The notes under the pieces were generated by a model that was given only the letters and a program-made list of their open reading frames with translations, did not search any database and had not been told where the DNA came from. Both the position numbers and the translations under genes were made by a program. From NCBI GenBank assembly GCA_000597885.1, contig CP004371.1:5968001-6032000 (forward strand): a stretch of DNA of 64,000 nucleotides, written 5' to 3'. Source of the stretch: Flammeovirgaceae bacterium 311 (lineage in GTDB: Bacteria; Bacteroidota; Bacteroidia; Cytophagales; Cyclobacteriaceae). Below are positions 1 through 9,600 of this stretch, one piece after another; the first letter of the stretch is position 1; every line of letters starts with the position of its first letter.

Positions 1-2
1 GC

Positions 3-2360
3 GTTATTGTCAAAAATAAAGTGCTGACCGACAATAAAGGTGATGCACTGGCTGTATTTGAAGGCGCTGACGGAGCATCCTTTTGGCTGGTTACCAGAGG
101 CAATGGTGATGAAATATCTGCCTACAGGATTACAAAAGCTGGTATCAACCATTGCCCCGTCATCAGCAAGTCACCATTTACGGTTGGCAATGGCGGACAC
201 CCCAAGATCAAGGCCTCTCCGGACAGCAAACATCTGGTTTTGATCAATCCCGAGTATTTCATGGAAGTGCTTCAGGTATACAGCTTCGACAATAGTACCG
301 GCCTCTTTACTGCAAAATTTCAGCTGAAGCAAGACTATGAGTATCCCACCAGCTACCCCGCCTATTATAAGCAATACTCTCACTATTATGAGTTTTCTCC
401 TGATGGGAATAATCTTTTTATCGTTGAAGATACCGTTATAGCACGTACACAAACAGATGTAACAGCTTATTCAACACTGATAAAACTGGATCTTAATGCT
501 CGTAGTAACAAAGCCTTCAGCAGCTCCGGAATTAAAATTTTTAAGTCTCCTCCAGGTAAGTTTCAGGGTCATCTGGGCCATATGCAGCTGAGTCCGGATG
601 GCAGGCTGTTAATGGAAAGCTTTAAAAATTATTTGTCGGCAGTAAACAATCCAGATTCACCTGATCATTTCAACTTCACCGAAAAAGCAGTTGTTTTTAG
701 TGACTGGCCCGGGGTGATCCCAACTTTCCCTGCTTTCTTTTTCAAGAAAGGTGGCTATCATCCTTCTCCTCCGGATTTGGTATGCCAGGTAGATCTTTGT
801 GCCGGAAGCATGCTTCCCCTGAAAGCGGAGCACATGGGGGAGGGCTATACCTACGAATGGACAAATTCTAAAACATCAGAAGTGTTTCATGGAAAGGAGC
901 CGGTATTAAGTGTTCCGGAGAATTTTCCTGATACCACCTACTATTTTCTTAAAATAACAGACAAAAGCGGCTGTGAAATTTTTGATGTTGTAAAGGTAGT
1001 GCTACTGCCCGCTCCCAGCTATGAAATTACCGGCAGTAAATCTGTTTGCCCCGGCGTTAAAGAAGTTGCCTATTGGGTTCAGGATGCAAAAGAACAAACT
1101 CTTTTTACCTGGACTGTAGAAGGTGGGGAAATTGTTTCCGGACAGGGAACCAGTAGTATACAGGTAAACTGGGGAAGTACGAATGCTAATGCCAGGGTTA
1201 AATTAACCTACACAAATACCACGAATGGCTGTAAAGGCTTTCTGGAATTTCCGGTGAAGGTATTTAAGGAGTTAGAAACGCAAAAGCCTTCAGGAGCAAC
1301 GCTCTTAAGCTGCCAGCGTGAATTCTATCACTATAGCATATTACCAACAAAAGGTTCTTACTACCACTGGCAGATCCTTAACGGAGAAATTCTGGAGGGG
1401 CAGGGGAGTGCCGCTGTAAAAGTAGACTGGCATGCAGAAAGTGAAAGCGGGTATCTGTGGATAGAAGAAAGTGTAAACACAGATCTGGAAATCTGTTTCG
1501 GACGCTCCGATACCCTGAAGGTGATCAACCCAAAAGCAAAGTTAAATCAGCACATAGCGTTTCAGTTTGTAACCAATGTGCTGTACCAGCCTGGTGAGCT
1601 GGAGCTCCATTACAAGGTGGAGTACCCTCAGCTTTTTGATGAAGCTTTAGCCGTTTATCACAGAAAGGCAGGTGAGGCAAATGCTGCCTGGGAGGAAGTG
1701 ATAAAACTAAGTCCATCAGAAAATAAAGTAGTTTTTTCAGAGCCACTAAGTGATAATGTAATTTACGATTACCAGATCCGGGGCCGCTATGTTTGTGGTA
1801 ATGATGTGGAATCTGCTATACACAATAACATTGTACTGGCAGCACCCGGGATAGATGTATATGAACAGATTGGTCTTGCATGGAACAGCTATCATGGCTG
1901 GGAAAATGGGGTAAAAGGCTATGAATTATACAGGAAGCTGGATTTGCAGGAAAATTTCAGTTATTTACAAACTGCAGATGCATCGGCTGACATCACGCTT
2001 GATAATCTGAATGATGGTTTTGAACATTGCTTTTATGTAAAGGCAACAGCCAATGGCCGGGACGATCACTACTCTCTCTCAAATGTGGTTTGCCTTACTT
2101 ACGATCATCCCCTGTTTATTCCCAATGTTTTTACACCCAACGGAGATGCCATCAATGATTATTTCGAAATAAAAAAAATACACCTCTACCCAGAAAACAA
2201 GCTTACCATCTACAACAGGTATGGAAAAATTGTGTACCAGGAAAGCGGGTATAAAAACTTGTGGAGCGCACAGAATCTTCCTGGCGGGAGTTATTTTTAT
2301 CAGCTCACAATCGCCGGAAATAAGAAGGGATACAAAGGCTGGGTAGAAGTACTCCGGTAG
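3..2360 (+). CDS. Secreted T9SS type B sorted protein, 5' end outside window
   Basis: The reading frame is open to the first base of the window, so the N-terminus and signal peptide lie upstream. The first ~240 residues contain repeated SPDG-type turns (for example FSPDGNNLF and LSPDGRLL) like beta-propeller surface proteins. The middle holds PKD/Ig-like stretches with paired cysteines. The last ~80 residues begin PNVFTPNGDAINDYF and end in a YKGWVEVLR strand, the gliding-motility-associated type B sorting domain that sends proteins through the type IX secretion system. The protein is therefore probably secreted or cell-surface attached. Its substrate is unknown; an adhesin or structural role is a guess. 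Confidence 0.85.
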   Translation, partial: VIVKNKVLTDNKGDALAVFEGADGASFWLVTRGNGDEISAYRITKAGINHCPVISKSPFTVGNGGHPKIKASPDSKHLVLINPEYFMEVLQVYSFDNSTGLFTAKFQLKQDYEYPTSYPAYYKQYSHYYEFSPDGNNLFIVEDTVIARTQTDVTAYSTLIKLDLNARSNKAFSSSGIKIFKSPPGKFQGHLGHMQLSPDGRLLMESFKNYLSAVNNPDSPDHFNFTEKAVVFSDWPGVIPTFPAFFFKKGGYHPSPPDLVCQVDLCAGSMLPLKAEHMGEGYTYEWTNSKTSEVFHGKEPVLSVPENFPDTTYYFLKITDKSGCEIFDVVKVVLLPAPSYEITGSKSVCPGVKEVAYWVQDAKEQTLFTWTVEGGEIVSGQGTSSIQVNWGSTNANARVKLTYTNTTNGCKGFLEFPVKVFKELETQKPSGATLLSCQREFYHYSILPTKGSYYHWQILNGEILEGQGSAAVKVDWHAESESGYLWIEESVNTDLEICFGRSDTLKVINPKAKLNQHIAFQFVTNVLYQPGELELHYKVEYPQLFDEALAVYHRKAGEANAAWEEVIKLSPSENKVVFSEPLSDNVIYDYQIRGRYVCGNDVESAIHNNIVLAAPGIDVYEQIGLAWNSYHGWENGVKGYELYRKLDLQENFSYLQTADASADITLDNLNDGFEHCFYVKATANGRDDHYSLSNVVCLTYDHPLFIPNVFTPNGDAINDYFEIKKIHLYPENKLTIYNRYGKIVYQESGYKNLWSAQNLPGGSYFYQLTIAGNKKGYKGWVEVLR

Positions 2361-2545
2361 CAAAGGGGTGCTTCCAGCGCTATACATTTTCACCTCCGCC
2401 TCTTGCCCGCTGAAGAGAATATTTAGCGCGGCTTATTTGTATTTTTCTTATTTATCCTGAAGTAGGATTTTTTCAGAAATCGCTCCATATTTCTGGAACT
2501 GGTAGCTTATATTTATGGCTGATTTTCAAGTCTGTAGTTTTTGGT

Positions 2546-3787
2546 ATGTTCTTTCTTAATATAAAATCTCTAATCTTTAGCTGCATCGCGGCTCTTATTT
2601 ACGGTGTATCTCTGATTGCCTGTCAGGCTTCAAGAGAAGAAAAGCTGGTGATTCATTCGGTACCGGTAGAGGAGAGCAGCCAGCAGATGCCTGTTCCCGC
2701 TTCTTTTACCGCAGACAGTGCCAGGCTGCTGGAACGTCAGCTCGATTCCATCTTCAGTGAACTCCATCAGAAAAAGGGCTTTAACGGAACCGTGCTGATT
2801 ACGAAGTACGATCGGGTAGTGTACAAAGCTGCTTTTGGTTATGTAGATTTCAAGCGTAAAGACACCCTAAGTACCCAAACCGCTTTTCAGCTGGCTTCGG
2901 TATCCAAGCAGTTTACGGCCATGGCCATTATGATGCTGAAAGAACAGGGTAAGCTTGGCTACGACGATAGCGTACAGCAGTACCTCCCCAGCTTTCCCTA
3001 CAAGGGCATTACCATCCGGCAGCTGCTCACCCATCGTTCCGGCTTATCGAACTATACCTATTTCAGCGATAAGCTCTGGCCCGACCGCAAACAGGCTATG
3101 TCAAACGAGGATGTGCTGGACCTGATGGAGGCACATCAGCCAGAGGTTTATTACCAGCCCAACACCCATTTTGACTACAGCAATACCGGCTACTGCCTGC
3201 TGGCAGCCATTGTAGACAAGGCTTCCGGGATGCCCTTCGCCACCTTTATGCAAAAGCATATCTTTGGACCCCTGCAGATGACGAATACCTTTACATTTGG
3301 CGACAGCATAACTGCCAAAAAGGCAAAGGTAGCCATAGGCCATACCGGCGGCAAAAGAAAAATAACACCCGATTATTTAGATACTGTGCTGGGCGACAAA
3401 GGCATGTATTCTACTGTAGAAGATTTATATAAATGGGACCAGGCGCTCTACACCCAAAAGCTGGTAAAGGCAGAAACCATGGAAGAGGCTTTTACCGGCA
3501 CGCGCCCCAAAAAGAAAAAAGATAAGGAAGATTATGGCTTTGGCTGGCGCATCCGTGAGCTGGAGCGTGGCGATAAAGTGGTTTACCATGCAGGCTTATG
3601 GCATGGCTTTAATACCTACCTGTTCAGAAATCCAAAAGACCACAGCGCCATTATTGTGCTTAGCAATTTGCCCAATGGCAGCTTAAAGCATGTAAAAGAG
3701 CTGCAGCAGTTTCTGTATCCGTCCCAGCCCGGCGGCACTGCCCTTCACGGGGAGGGGCAGGCCACTATGGCAGAGGCACGGCCATAA
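2546..3787 (+). CDS. Serine hydrolase, class C beta-lactamase/PBP-like lipoprotein
   Basis: 413 residues. The N-terminus is a lipoprotein signal ending in LIAC, so the protein is probably anchored in the periplasm or outer membrane. It carries the three motifs of the beta-lactamase/transpeptidase-like (Pfam Beta-lactamase) family: S118-V-S-K121 with the nucleophilic serine, Y211-S-N213 and H348-A-G350 in place of KTG. The family contains D-aminopeptidases, esterases and PBP-like hydrolases, and most of these environmental members do not confer beta-lactam resistance, so the substrate is not assigned. It stands alone, followed after 18 bp by the convergent oxidoreductase gene. Confidence 0.9.
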   Translation: MFFLNIKSLIFSCIAALIYGVSLIACQASREEKLVIHSVPVEESSQQMPVPASFTADSARLLERQLDSIFSELHQKKGFNGTVLITKYDRVVYKAAFGYVDFKRKDTLSTQTAFQLASVSKQFTAMAIMMLKEQGKLGYDDSVQQYLPSFPYKGITIRQLLTHRSGLSNYTYFSDKLWPDRKQAMSNEDVLDLMEAHQPEVYYQPNTHFDYSNTGYCLLAAIVDKASGMPFATFMQKHIFGPLQMTNTFTFGDSITAKKAKVAIGHTGGKRKITPDYLDTVLGDKGMYSTVEDLYKWDQALYTQKLVKAETMEEAFTGTRPKKKKDKEDYGFGWRIRELERGDKVVYHAGLWHGFNTYLFRNPKDHSAIIVLSNLPNGSLKHVKELQQFLYPSQPGGTALHGEGQATMAEARP

Positions 3788-3805
3788 AAAATTGCTCCCT
3801 GTTGC

Positions 3806-5116
3806 TTAGGTAAGGGAGTATCCTTCCCGGTAGGGCCTGTGTAAATAATGATCAGCTTCGGCATCATTTACAAAGCTTTCCTGCTGCGGATTCCATTGTA
3901 CAGGTCTTTGTAGTTCGTAGGCAATGTTGCCCAGCGTACAAACCGTACTGGTTCTGTGGCCTACCTCTACGGGAACAACCGGATCCCTGTCGTTGCGGAT
4001 TGCTGCAATAAAATCAAGCTGATGGGCAAACCTGGTGTTATCAATGCCCCCTTCGGCATTTCTTTGAATATCCAGGGAAGGATCAGAAGACTTAAAGCCC
4101 CCGCGCGTAACTTCGATCCAGCCATCGCTGCCCCAGAATTTTATACCCCTGCTCTTTTGCTCGTCATAGGGTCTTTCGGTCATGGTAACGCCATCGTCGT
4201 AGCGGTAGGTGAGGTAATCATAATCCTGGTAGCCCGGGGGTATCACTTCCACCGGACCGCTGCTGTCCTTATTAAGGGCCCACTGGGCAATATCGAACAT
4301 ATGGGCGCCCCAGTCAGTGGTGTAGCCACCCCCTGTTTCTTTGTACAGCCGCCATGCTGCCCAGATGGTCTCTCCCTGGGGCGGATCGAGCGAGATAGGC
4401 GGATTCAGCGCCGGGTTATAATGCACATAGGGGTTTGGCCCCAGCCATAATTCCCAGTTCAGGCCATCGGGTATGGGTTGTGGTCCAAGGTTATAGGGAA
4501 CAGGAGGCCCTCCCACATGGGCATTGATTCTTTCTACCCTGCCAATTTTGCCTTCCCTGATCAGGTTAACCGCATGCTGAAATTCACGGCTGCTTCGCTG
4601 CTGGCTACCTACCGCCAGGATGCGGTTGTTGTTTCTCACGGCTTTCACAAGCTCCTGACCTTCCTTAATGGTAAAGGTGAGGGGTTTCTCCAGGTATACA
4701 TTTTTCCCGGCCCTGCAGGCATCAATGCCCATCAAAGCATGCCAATGGTCGGGGGTTGCAATCACCACCGCATCTATGTCTTTTCTGTTCAGCAGGTCTG
4801 TGTAATGCTCGTAAGTTTTTATTTTAGATCTTTTTTTCTGGTGCTGGTAGTAGCCATTCACGAGCTGTTCGAAACGCTGCCTCTTAACCCTATACACATC
4901 ACTCCCTGCCACCACCTTTACACCGGGAATATTCAAAAAGGTATTGGTAAGGCCCTGGGCCTGCCTGCCCAAACCAATTACTCCAATGTTAATAGTATCG
5001 CTGGGGGCAGGGCGGCCGTAAGCAAGTGGGGGCAGTATGCTGAACCCTGCAGTTCCCAGCAATGCAGTTTGCAGAAAGTGTCGCCGGGAAATTCCCTTTT
5101 GATGAGCCTGATCCAT
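3806..5116 (-). CDS. Gfo/Idh/MocA family oxidoreductase, Tat-exported
   Basis: 436 residues. The N-terminus SRRHFLQTALLGTAGFS is a twin-arginine signal, so the folded NAD(P)-bound enzyme is probably exported. A Rossmann motif follows (INIGVIGLGRQAQG), and the family EKP box is present (VYLEKPLTFT) with the usual catalytic-region lysine. The C-terminal half matches the Gfo/Idh/MocA alpha/beta domain. Such Tat-exported members are abundant in Bacteroidota and act on sugars or sugar derivatives, but the substrate cannot be read from sequence. Monocistronic, convergent with the serine hydrolase gene and divergent from the YihY gene. Confidence 0.92.
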   Translation of the reverse strand: MDQAHQKGISRRHFLQTALLGTAGFSILPPLAYGRPAPSDTINIGVIGLGRQAQGLTNTFLNIPGVKVVAGSDVYRVKRQRFEQLVNGYYQHQKKRSKIKTYEHYTDLLNRKDIDAVVIATPDHWHALMGIDACRAGKNVYLEKPLTFTIKEGQELVKAVRNNNRILAVGSQQRSSREFQHAVNLIREGKIGRVERINAHVGGPPVPYNLGPQPIPDGLNWELWLGPNPYVHYNPALNPPISLDPPQGETIWAAWRLYKETGGGYTTDWGAHMFDIAQWALNKDSSGPVEVIPPGYQDYDYLTYRYDDGVTMTERPYDEQKSRGIKFWGSDGWIEVTRGGFKSSDPSLDIQRNAEGGIDNTRFAHQLDFIAAIRNDRDPVVPVEVGHRTSTVCTLGNIAYELQRPVQWNPQQESFVNDAEADHYLHRPYREGYSLT

Positions 5117-5345
5117 CTAGTATATGTTTATTCATGCTTAACTTCACAGGAAAAGATACAAAAAATCCATTTGGGGAAACATGTTTTTCATCAATCCTTT
5201 CCGTATCAGCCGCATAATATTCACAGACCAGGTTTAAGTGTGCTGCTGATGCCACCGGAAGTAAAAAGCTATTATCAATCCGATTAACGCCTGTTACGTA
5301 TTTAGGATGTAGACTACATGAATGGTGGATTAAATTTTTTTAAAT

Positions 5346-6299
5346 ATGTATAAACGAGTAGAAAGTAGCTGGAGCATCACCAAAAAAACCTTCAAGGAGT
5401 TTTTCAATGATAATCCCCTGGATTATGCAGCCATCATTGCGTTTTATACCATCTTCTCACTACCCGCAGTATTGATCATCACCATACGGATTGCCAGTTC
5501 CGCCTTTGGTAAGGAGGCGGTAAAGGGTGAGATCGAGAGCCAGATCAGCGGTATCATCGGGCGCGAAAGTGCAGAGCAGGTCCAAAGCATCATTGAAAAC
5601 GCGAGTCAGTCCGAAGCCAGCACCATTGGTACTATTATCGGAGTGTCGGTTATGATCTTTAGTGCTACCACCGTATTTGTTGCCCTGCAGGATTCCCTGA
5701 ATGCTATGTGGGAGGTGGAGGCAAAGCCTGAAAAAGGATGGCTTAAATTAATCATCAACCGCGTACTGTCGCTGGCCATGGTGGTAAGCATGGGTTTTTT
5801 GCTGCTGGTTTCCCTGTCGGTAGATGTATTGTTGGGCCTGCTTAACGATTATCTGCGGGAGGCACTCTCCGGCGTTGCCGTGTACCTGATTACAGCAGGC
5901 AACTTTGTGGTATCCATAGGGATCAGCATTATTATATTTGCCATTATCTTCAAGGTGCTGCCCGATGCCAAAATACGATGGAAAAACACTTTTATAGGGG
6001 CTACGGTAACGGCCATTTTGTTTACAATCGGCAAGTTTATCATCAATATCGTTTTACAACACGATCCCATGGCCGATACCTACGGGGCTGCCGGTGCACT
6101 GGTGATGATCCTGGTGTGGGTGTATTACACCTCAATCATTTTCCTGCTCGGAGCCGAGTTTACCCAAGTCTACTCCAGGCATCATGACAAGGGCATCAGG
6201 CCTTCTGATAATGCGGTGAAAGTAGAAACCAAAAAGGTGGAAACCGACCATGACGGCTCCCAGCAAGAGGTAAGCGGGAAAAAAGCAGATAAATTTTGA
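5346..6299 (+). CDS. YihY/BrkB family inner-membrane protein
   Basis: 317 residues with about six hydrophobic segments and the family core (DYAAIIAFYTIFSLPAVL near the N-terminus; an ALQDSLNAMWEVE segment; GAAGALVMILVWVYYTSIIFLLGAEFT near the C-terminus). The last ~45 residues are a charged, probably cytoplasmic tail. Known members (YihY, formerly called RNase BN; BrkB) are integral membrane proteins of uncertain function, some discussed as transporters. The start at this ATG is supported by the family N-terminus beginning immediately. Expressed alone, with a hairpin terminator in the downstream convergent gap. Confidence 0.92.
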   Translation: MYKRVESSWSITKKTFKEFFNDNPLDYAAIIAFYTIFSLPAVLIITIRIASSAFGKEAVKGEIESQISGIIGRESAEQVQSIIENASQSEASTIGTIIGVSVMIFSATTVFVALQDSLNAMWEVEAKPEKGWLKLIINRVLSLAMVVSMGFLLLVSLSVDVLLGLLNDYLREALSGVAVYLITAGNFVVSIGISIIIFAIIFKVLPDAKIRWKNTFIGATVTAILFTIGKFIINIVLQHDPMADTYGAAGALVMILVWVYYTSIIFLLGAEFTQVYSRHHDKGIRPSDNAVKVETKKVETDHDGSQQEVSGKKADKF

Positions 6300-6357
6300 G
6301 CTGATGTAAATTTGCAACAGCTGCCCCGCATATGCACATGAGCTGATTATCCTGTTA

Positions 6358-6411
6358 ATTCGGCTCAAAAAAGCTTATTTAATGAGCCGAATAGGTCCCA
6401 TATTCGGCTCA
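6358..6411. repeat. Alternating 10-bp inverted repeats (ATTCGGCTCA / TGAGCCGAAT)
   Basis: Three copies of the same 10-mer lie in alternating orientation: ATTCGGCTCA at 6358-6367, TGAGCCGAAT at 6383-6392 and ATTCGGCTCA at 6402-6411. Neighbouring copies can pair into either of two hairpins. The same triplet arrangement occurs at 16554-16607. It sits in the gap between two convergent genes, as REP/BIME-like intergenic repeats often do. No open frame lies here. Confidence 0.75.
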
Positions 6412-6561
6412 TGCACTTTAACGGGCAGCAACCGGATTGAAATAAATTTACCTCTGGTAAAGAGGTAGAGGGATTTAAGCTACTGAAAAAACAGGAGCAT
6501 TTTACAACTTTAAATGAGCCGGCGAAGCGATGTACAAGCCATGGTGCAGCAGCCGGTAAAA

Positions 6562-6590
6562 AAAGCCCTGGCGCAGATGCCAGGGCTTTT
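6562..6590. terminator. Hairpin terminator between convergent genes
   Basis: AAAGCCCTGG, an 8-base loop and CCAGGGCTTT T form a strong GC-rich stem flanked by A-rich and T-rich sides. It can therefore end transcription from both the YihY gene on the plus strand and the protease gene on the minus strand. Confidence 0.8.
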
Positions 6591-6638
6591 ATGAACTTAA
6601 ATTTCTTACGTTTATGTGGTCATCATTTTAAAAGAAGC

Positions 6639-9600
6639 TTACTCCACCATAAACCGTAATCGATGTTGCTGACCATCCAGCGTCTGCAGCAGCAGGATGT
6701 AGATACCAGGATAGAGCTGTGGAGTTTTAACTTCCCAGTAGCTACTACTCTTTTGATCAAGTACAGCATTATATCTACGGCCGGTGATGTCATAAATGAC
6801 TACTTTACCTTTCTGCAGAATTTCGGTGGCTGATACTACCTCTAGCTTTAGCCTGTTACCCAATGCCGGGTTTTGAAGTAGATGAACACTGCCATTTGTG
6901 GAAACTTCCGCTGCCGCATTAGAAATGTTGGCAGTAGCTAACTGCGCGCCAGCTGTGGTAAGTACAGCGTTGGGTATGGCTTGCTTGCTGATGCCGGGGC
7001 CCTCATAGCTCACATCCAGGATATCCCCTGACCCATACCGTTCAAAATAGCTTAGCAAAATGGGGTGTTTCCCTGCTGTTAAATAGATGGCGCCTGATTT
7101 TTCTACGGCGGCATGCAGGCCATCATTGTTTACAACCTCCTGCCCGTTGATATAGAGTTTACTACCATCATCGCTGGTGGTGTAAAAGGTATAGGTACCG
7201 GCTGTACTGATATCGATAGTGCCGCTGAAGACCAGGCCATACGTGCTGTTCTGGGTGCGGGGTTCCAGACTGAAATTGGCTACCGTACCTGTTTTAACAG
7301 GGGTTAAAGTGCTGAAATCAGGCAGCATGCTCCAGTTGCCATGGTAGTACTGATAGGAGAGTCCCTGGCTGGAAGTATTGTCCGGATAAACCGTCAGCTT
7401 CATTATATCCGTTGCTGTCGCTCCTGAATTATCTGTCACCGTCAGCTTAAATTCATAAACGCCCTCAAGCAAATCACTTAGCACCAAAGACTGACTGTTG
7501 GTGTTACTTAGCGTAACAGCAGGCCCGCTGATCCTGGTCCAGGCATACGCACTGATAGTGCCATCAGGATCGCTGCCGCTGCCTTCAATTGTTACTGTAT
7601 TCTGTGGCAAGGCAACATTTATATCAGGCCCTGCATTAGCCGTGGGGGCCTGGTTTGGTGTACCGGTATTTGTTTTAGAAAGCAGCGCATCGGGAATAGC
7701 CTGCTTGCTGATGCCGGGACCTGCATAGCTTACCTGAAGGGCTTCGCCCGAACCATATTGCTCAAAATAACTTACCAGAATGGCATGTTTACCTGCCGTT
7801 AGTGCAATACTGCCAGATTTTTCCCTGGCGCCATGCAGCCCGTCATTGTTTACAACCTCCTGTCCGTTGATATAGAGTTTACTACCATCATCGCTGGTGG
7901 TGTAGAAGGTATAGGTACCGGCTGTGCTGATATCGATGTAACCGCTGAAGGTAAAACCAAACAAGTTGGAATTTTTTCGGGGCTCCAGGCTAAAATTAGC
8001 TACTGTACCTGTTTTGTAGGGAATCAGCGTACTGAAATCGGGCAGCATACTCCAGTTGCCATGGTAATAATTGTAGATAAGCCCGGGACCATTATTATCC
8101 TGCGGATTTACAAAGACCCTTACACTGTCTACTGCACTGGCCCTTTCATTGTCGGTTACTTTCAGCTGAAACTCATAAACCCCCAGCACTGGATTATGCA
8201 TGCTTAGGGTAGGGGTTGTCAAACCGCTTAGGGTAACAGCAGGTCCGCTTATCTGTGTCCAGGTATATGAACTGATACTGCCGTCGGGATCACTACCGCT
8301 TCCGGGGATGGCAACATTATATATCGGTAGCTCCACGCTAATATCAGGACCTGCATTGGCTGTAGGCGCTACATTAGGCTCGTCAATAGTTTCCTGGAAG
8401 AGCACTCCATCGGGAATAGGCTGTTTGCTGAAACCCGGGCCTTCATAGCTTACTGCTAAGGTTTCGGCAGATCCGCTGCGCTCAAAATAGCTAAGCAAAA
8501 TGGGATGTTTCCCTGCTGTTAGATAGATGGCGCCAGATTTTTCTACGGCGGCATGCAAACCATCATTGTTTACAACCTCCTGTCCGTTGATGTAAAGTTT
8601 GCTGCCATCATCGCTGGTGGTGTAAAAGGTATAGGTGCCAGCCGTGTATGTTTCGATGTAGCCTGTGTAGGTAAAGCCATAGTAGTTGTTCTGGCTGCGG
8701 GGCTCCAGGCTAAAATTAGCAAGGGAGCCTGTTTTAACAGGGGTTAAAGTGCTGAAATCAGGCAGCATGCTCCAGTTGCCATGGTAGTAGCTGTAAAACA
8801 GTCCCTGTTCGTTCTGCGGATTGTTATCTACAGGAATAATACCTGAAATCTGGTATCCTCCTATAGAAGCGTAATCAGAATTAGCGCCATAATTTCCTTT
8901 GGCACCATCCACATATAAGTAGTAGATGCCTGGCGTAAGCTGTAAATCAAGTGTGGCATATAAATACTGAGATTCTGCAGTCGCCACTACATTGTTATTT
9001 ATGTCTTTAAGCGTGAGCACCACATCCAGGTTTCCGGTGGTATACAGCGTATTGTTCGCAGCCCCTATTCTGGGTTCAACAGTTAAATTTAGAGCTCCGC
9101 CACCTGTTCGGAAAGAAAAAATATCTACATCAGCTGCATGCTCAATGATGCCTTTATTCGTTTCCTTGGTAACAAATCCGTTATCAAGTGCCAGTAAAGG
9201 AGTTGCAGCTGTATGGGTGTTGCCATGGTCATCAGGCTTATATCCGATTCTGTTGGCCATAATGAGCAGATCGTCTTCATTATTGTTTGCATATGGATAT
9301 TCACCCTTACTCCATTGTATAATCGAACTAAAACCTGTGCCCATAATAGGTCTCCAGCTTTGATGCCCGGTATAGTACTCGTATTTATGAGTGCCATCGG
9401 GATAATTCTGACCATCATGATACAGACCAAGCGTATGCCCCAGTTCATGAGAAACAGTGTGTACAATAGCTCTCATGGAACTGTTATTCGTAAAAGCCCA
9501 GCAGGGTGTTTCCTGTTGCCAGCTAAATGAACCTATATAAGCAACACCACCCACTCCCGGATAAGCTATATCGGTGGGGGTAATAATCACTCTCATCCTC

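Noticed and set aside
4478-5287. Long plus-strand open frame opposite the Gfo/Idh/MocA gene
   Set aside because: It is the complement of a well-supported gene with family motifs and a Tat signal; the plus-strand translation shows no recognisable domain.
6960-8810. Evenly spaced repeats considered as CRISPR or tandem satellite
   Set aside because: The repeats are ~400 bp, in frame and encode PA14 domains, so they are protein repeats.
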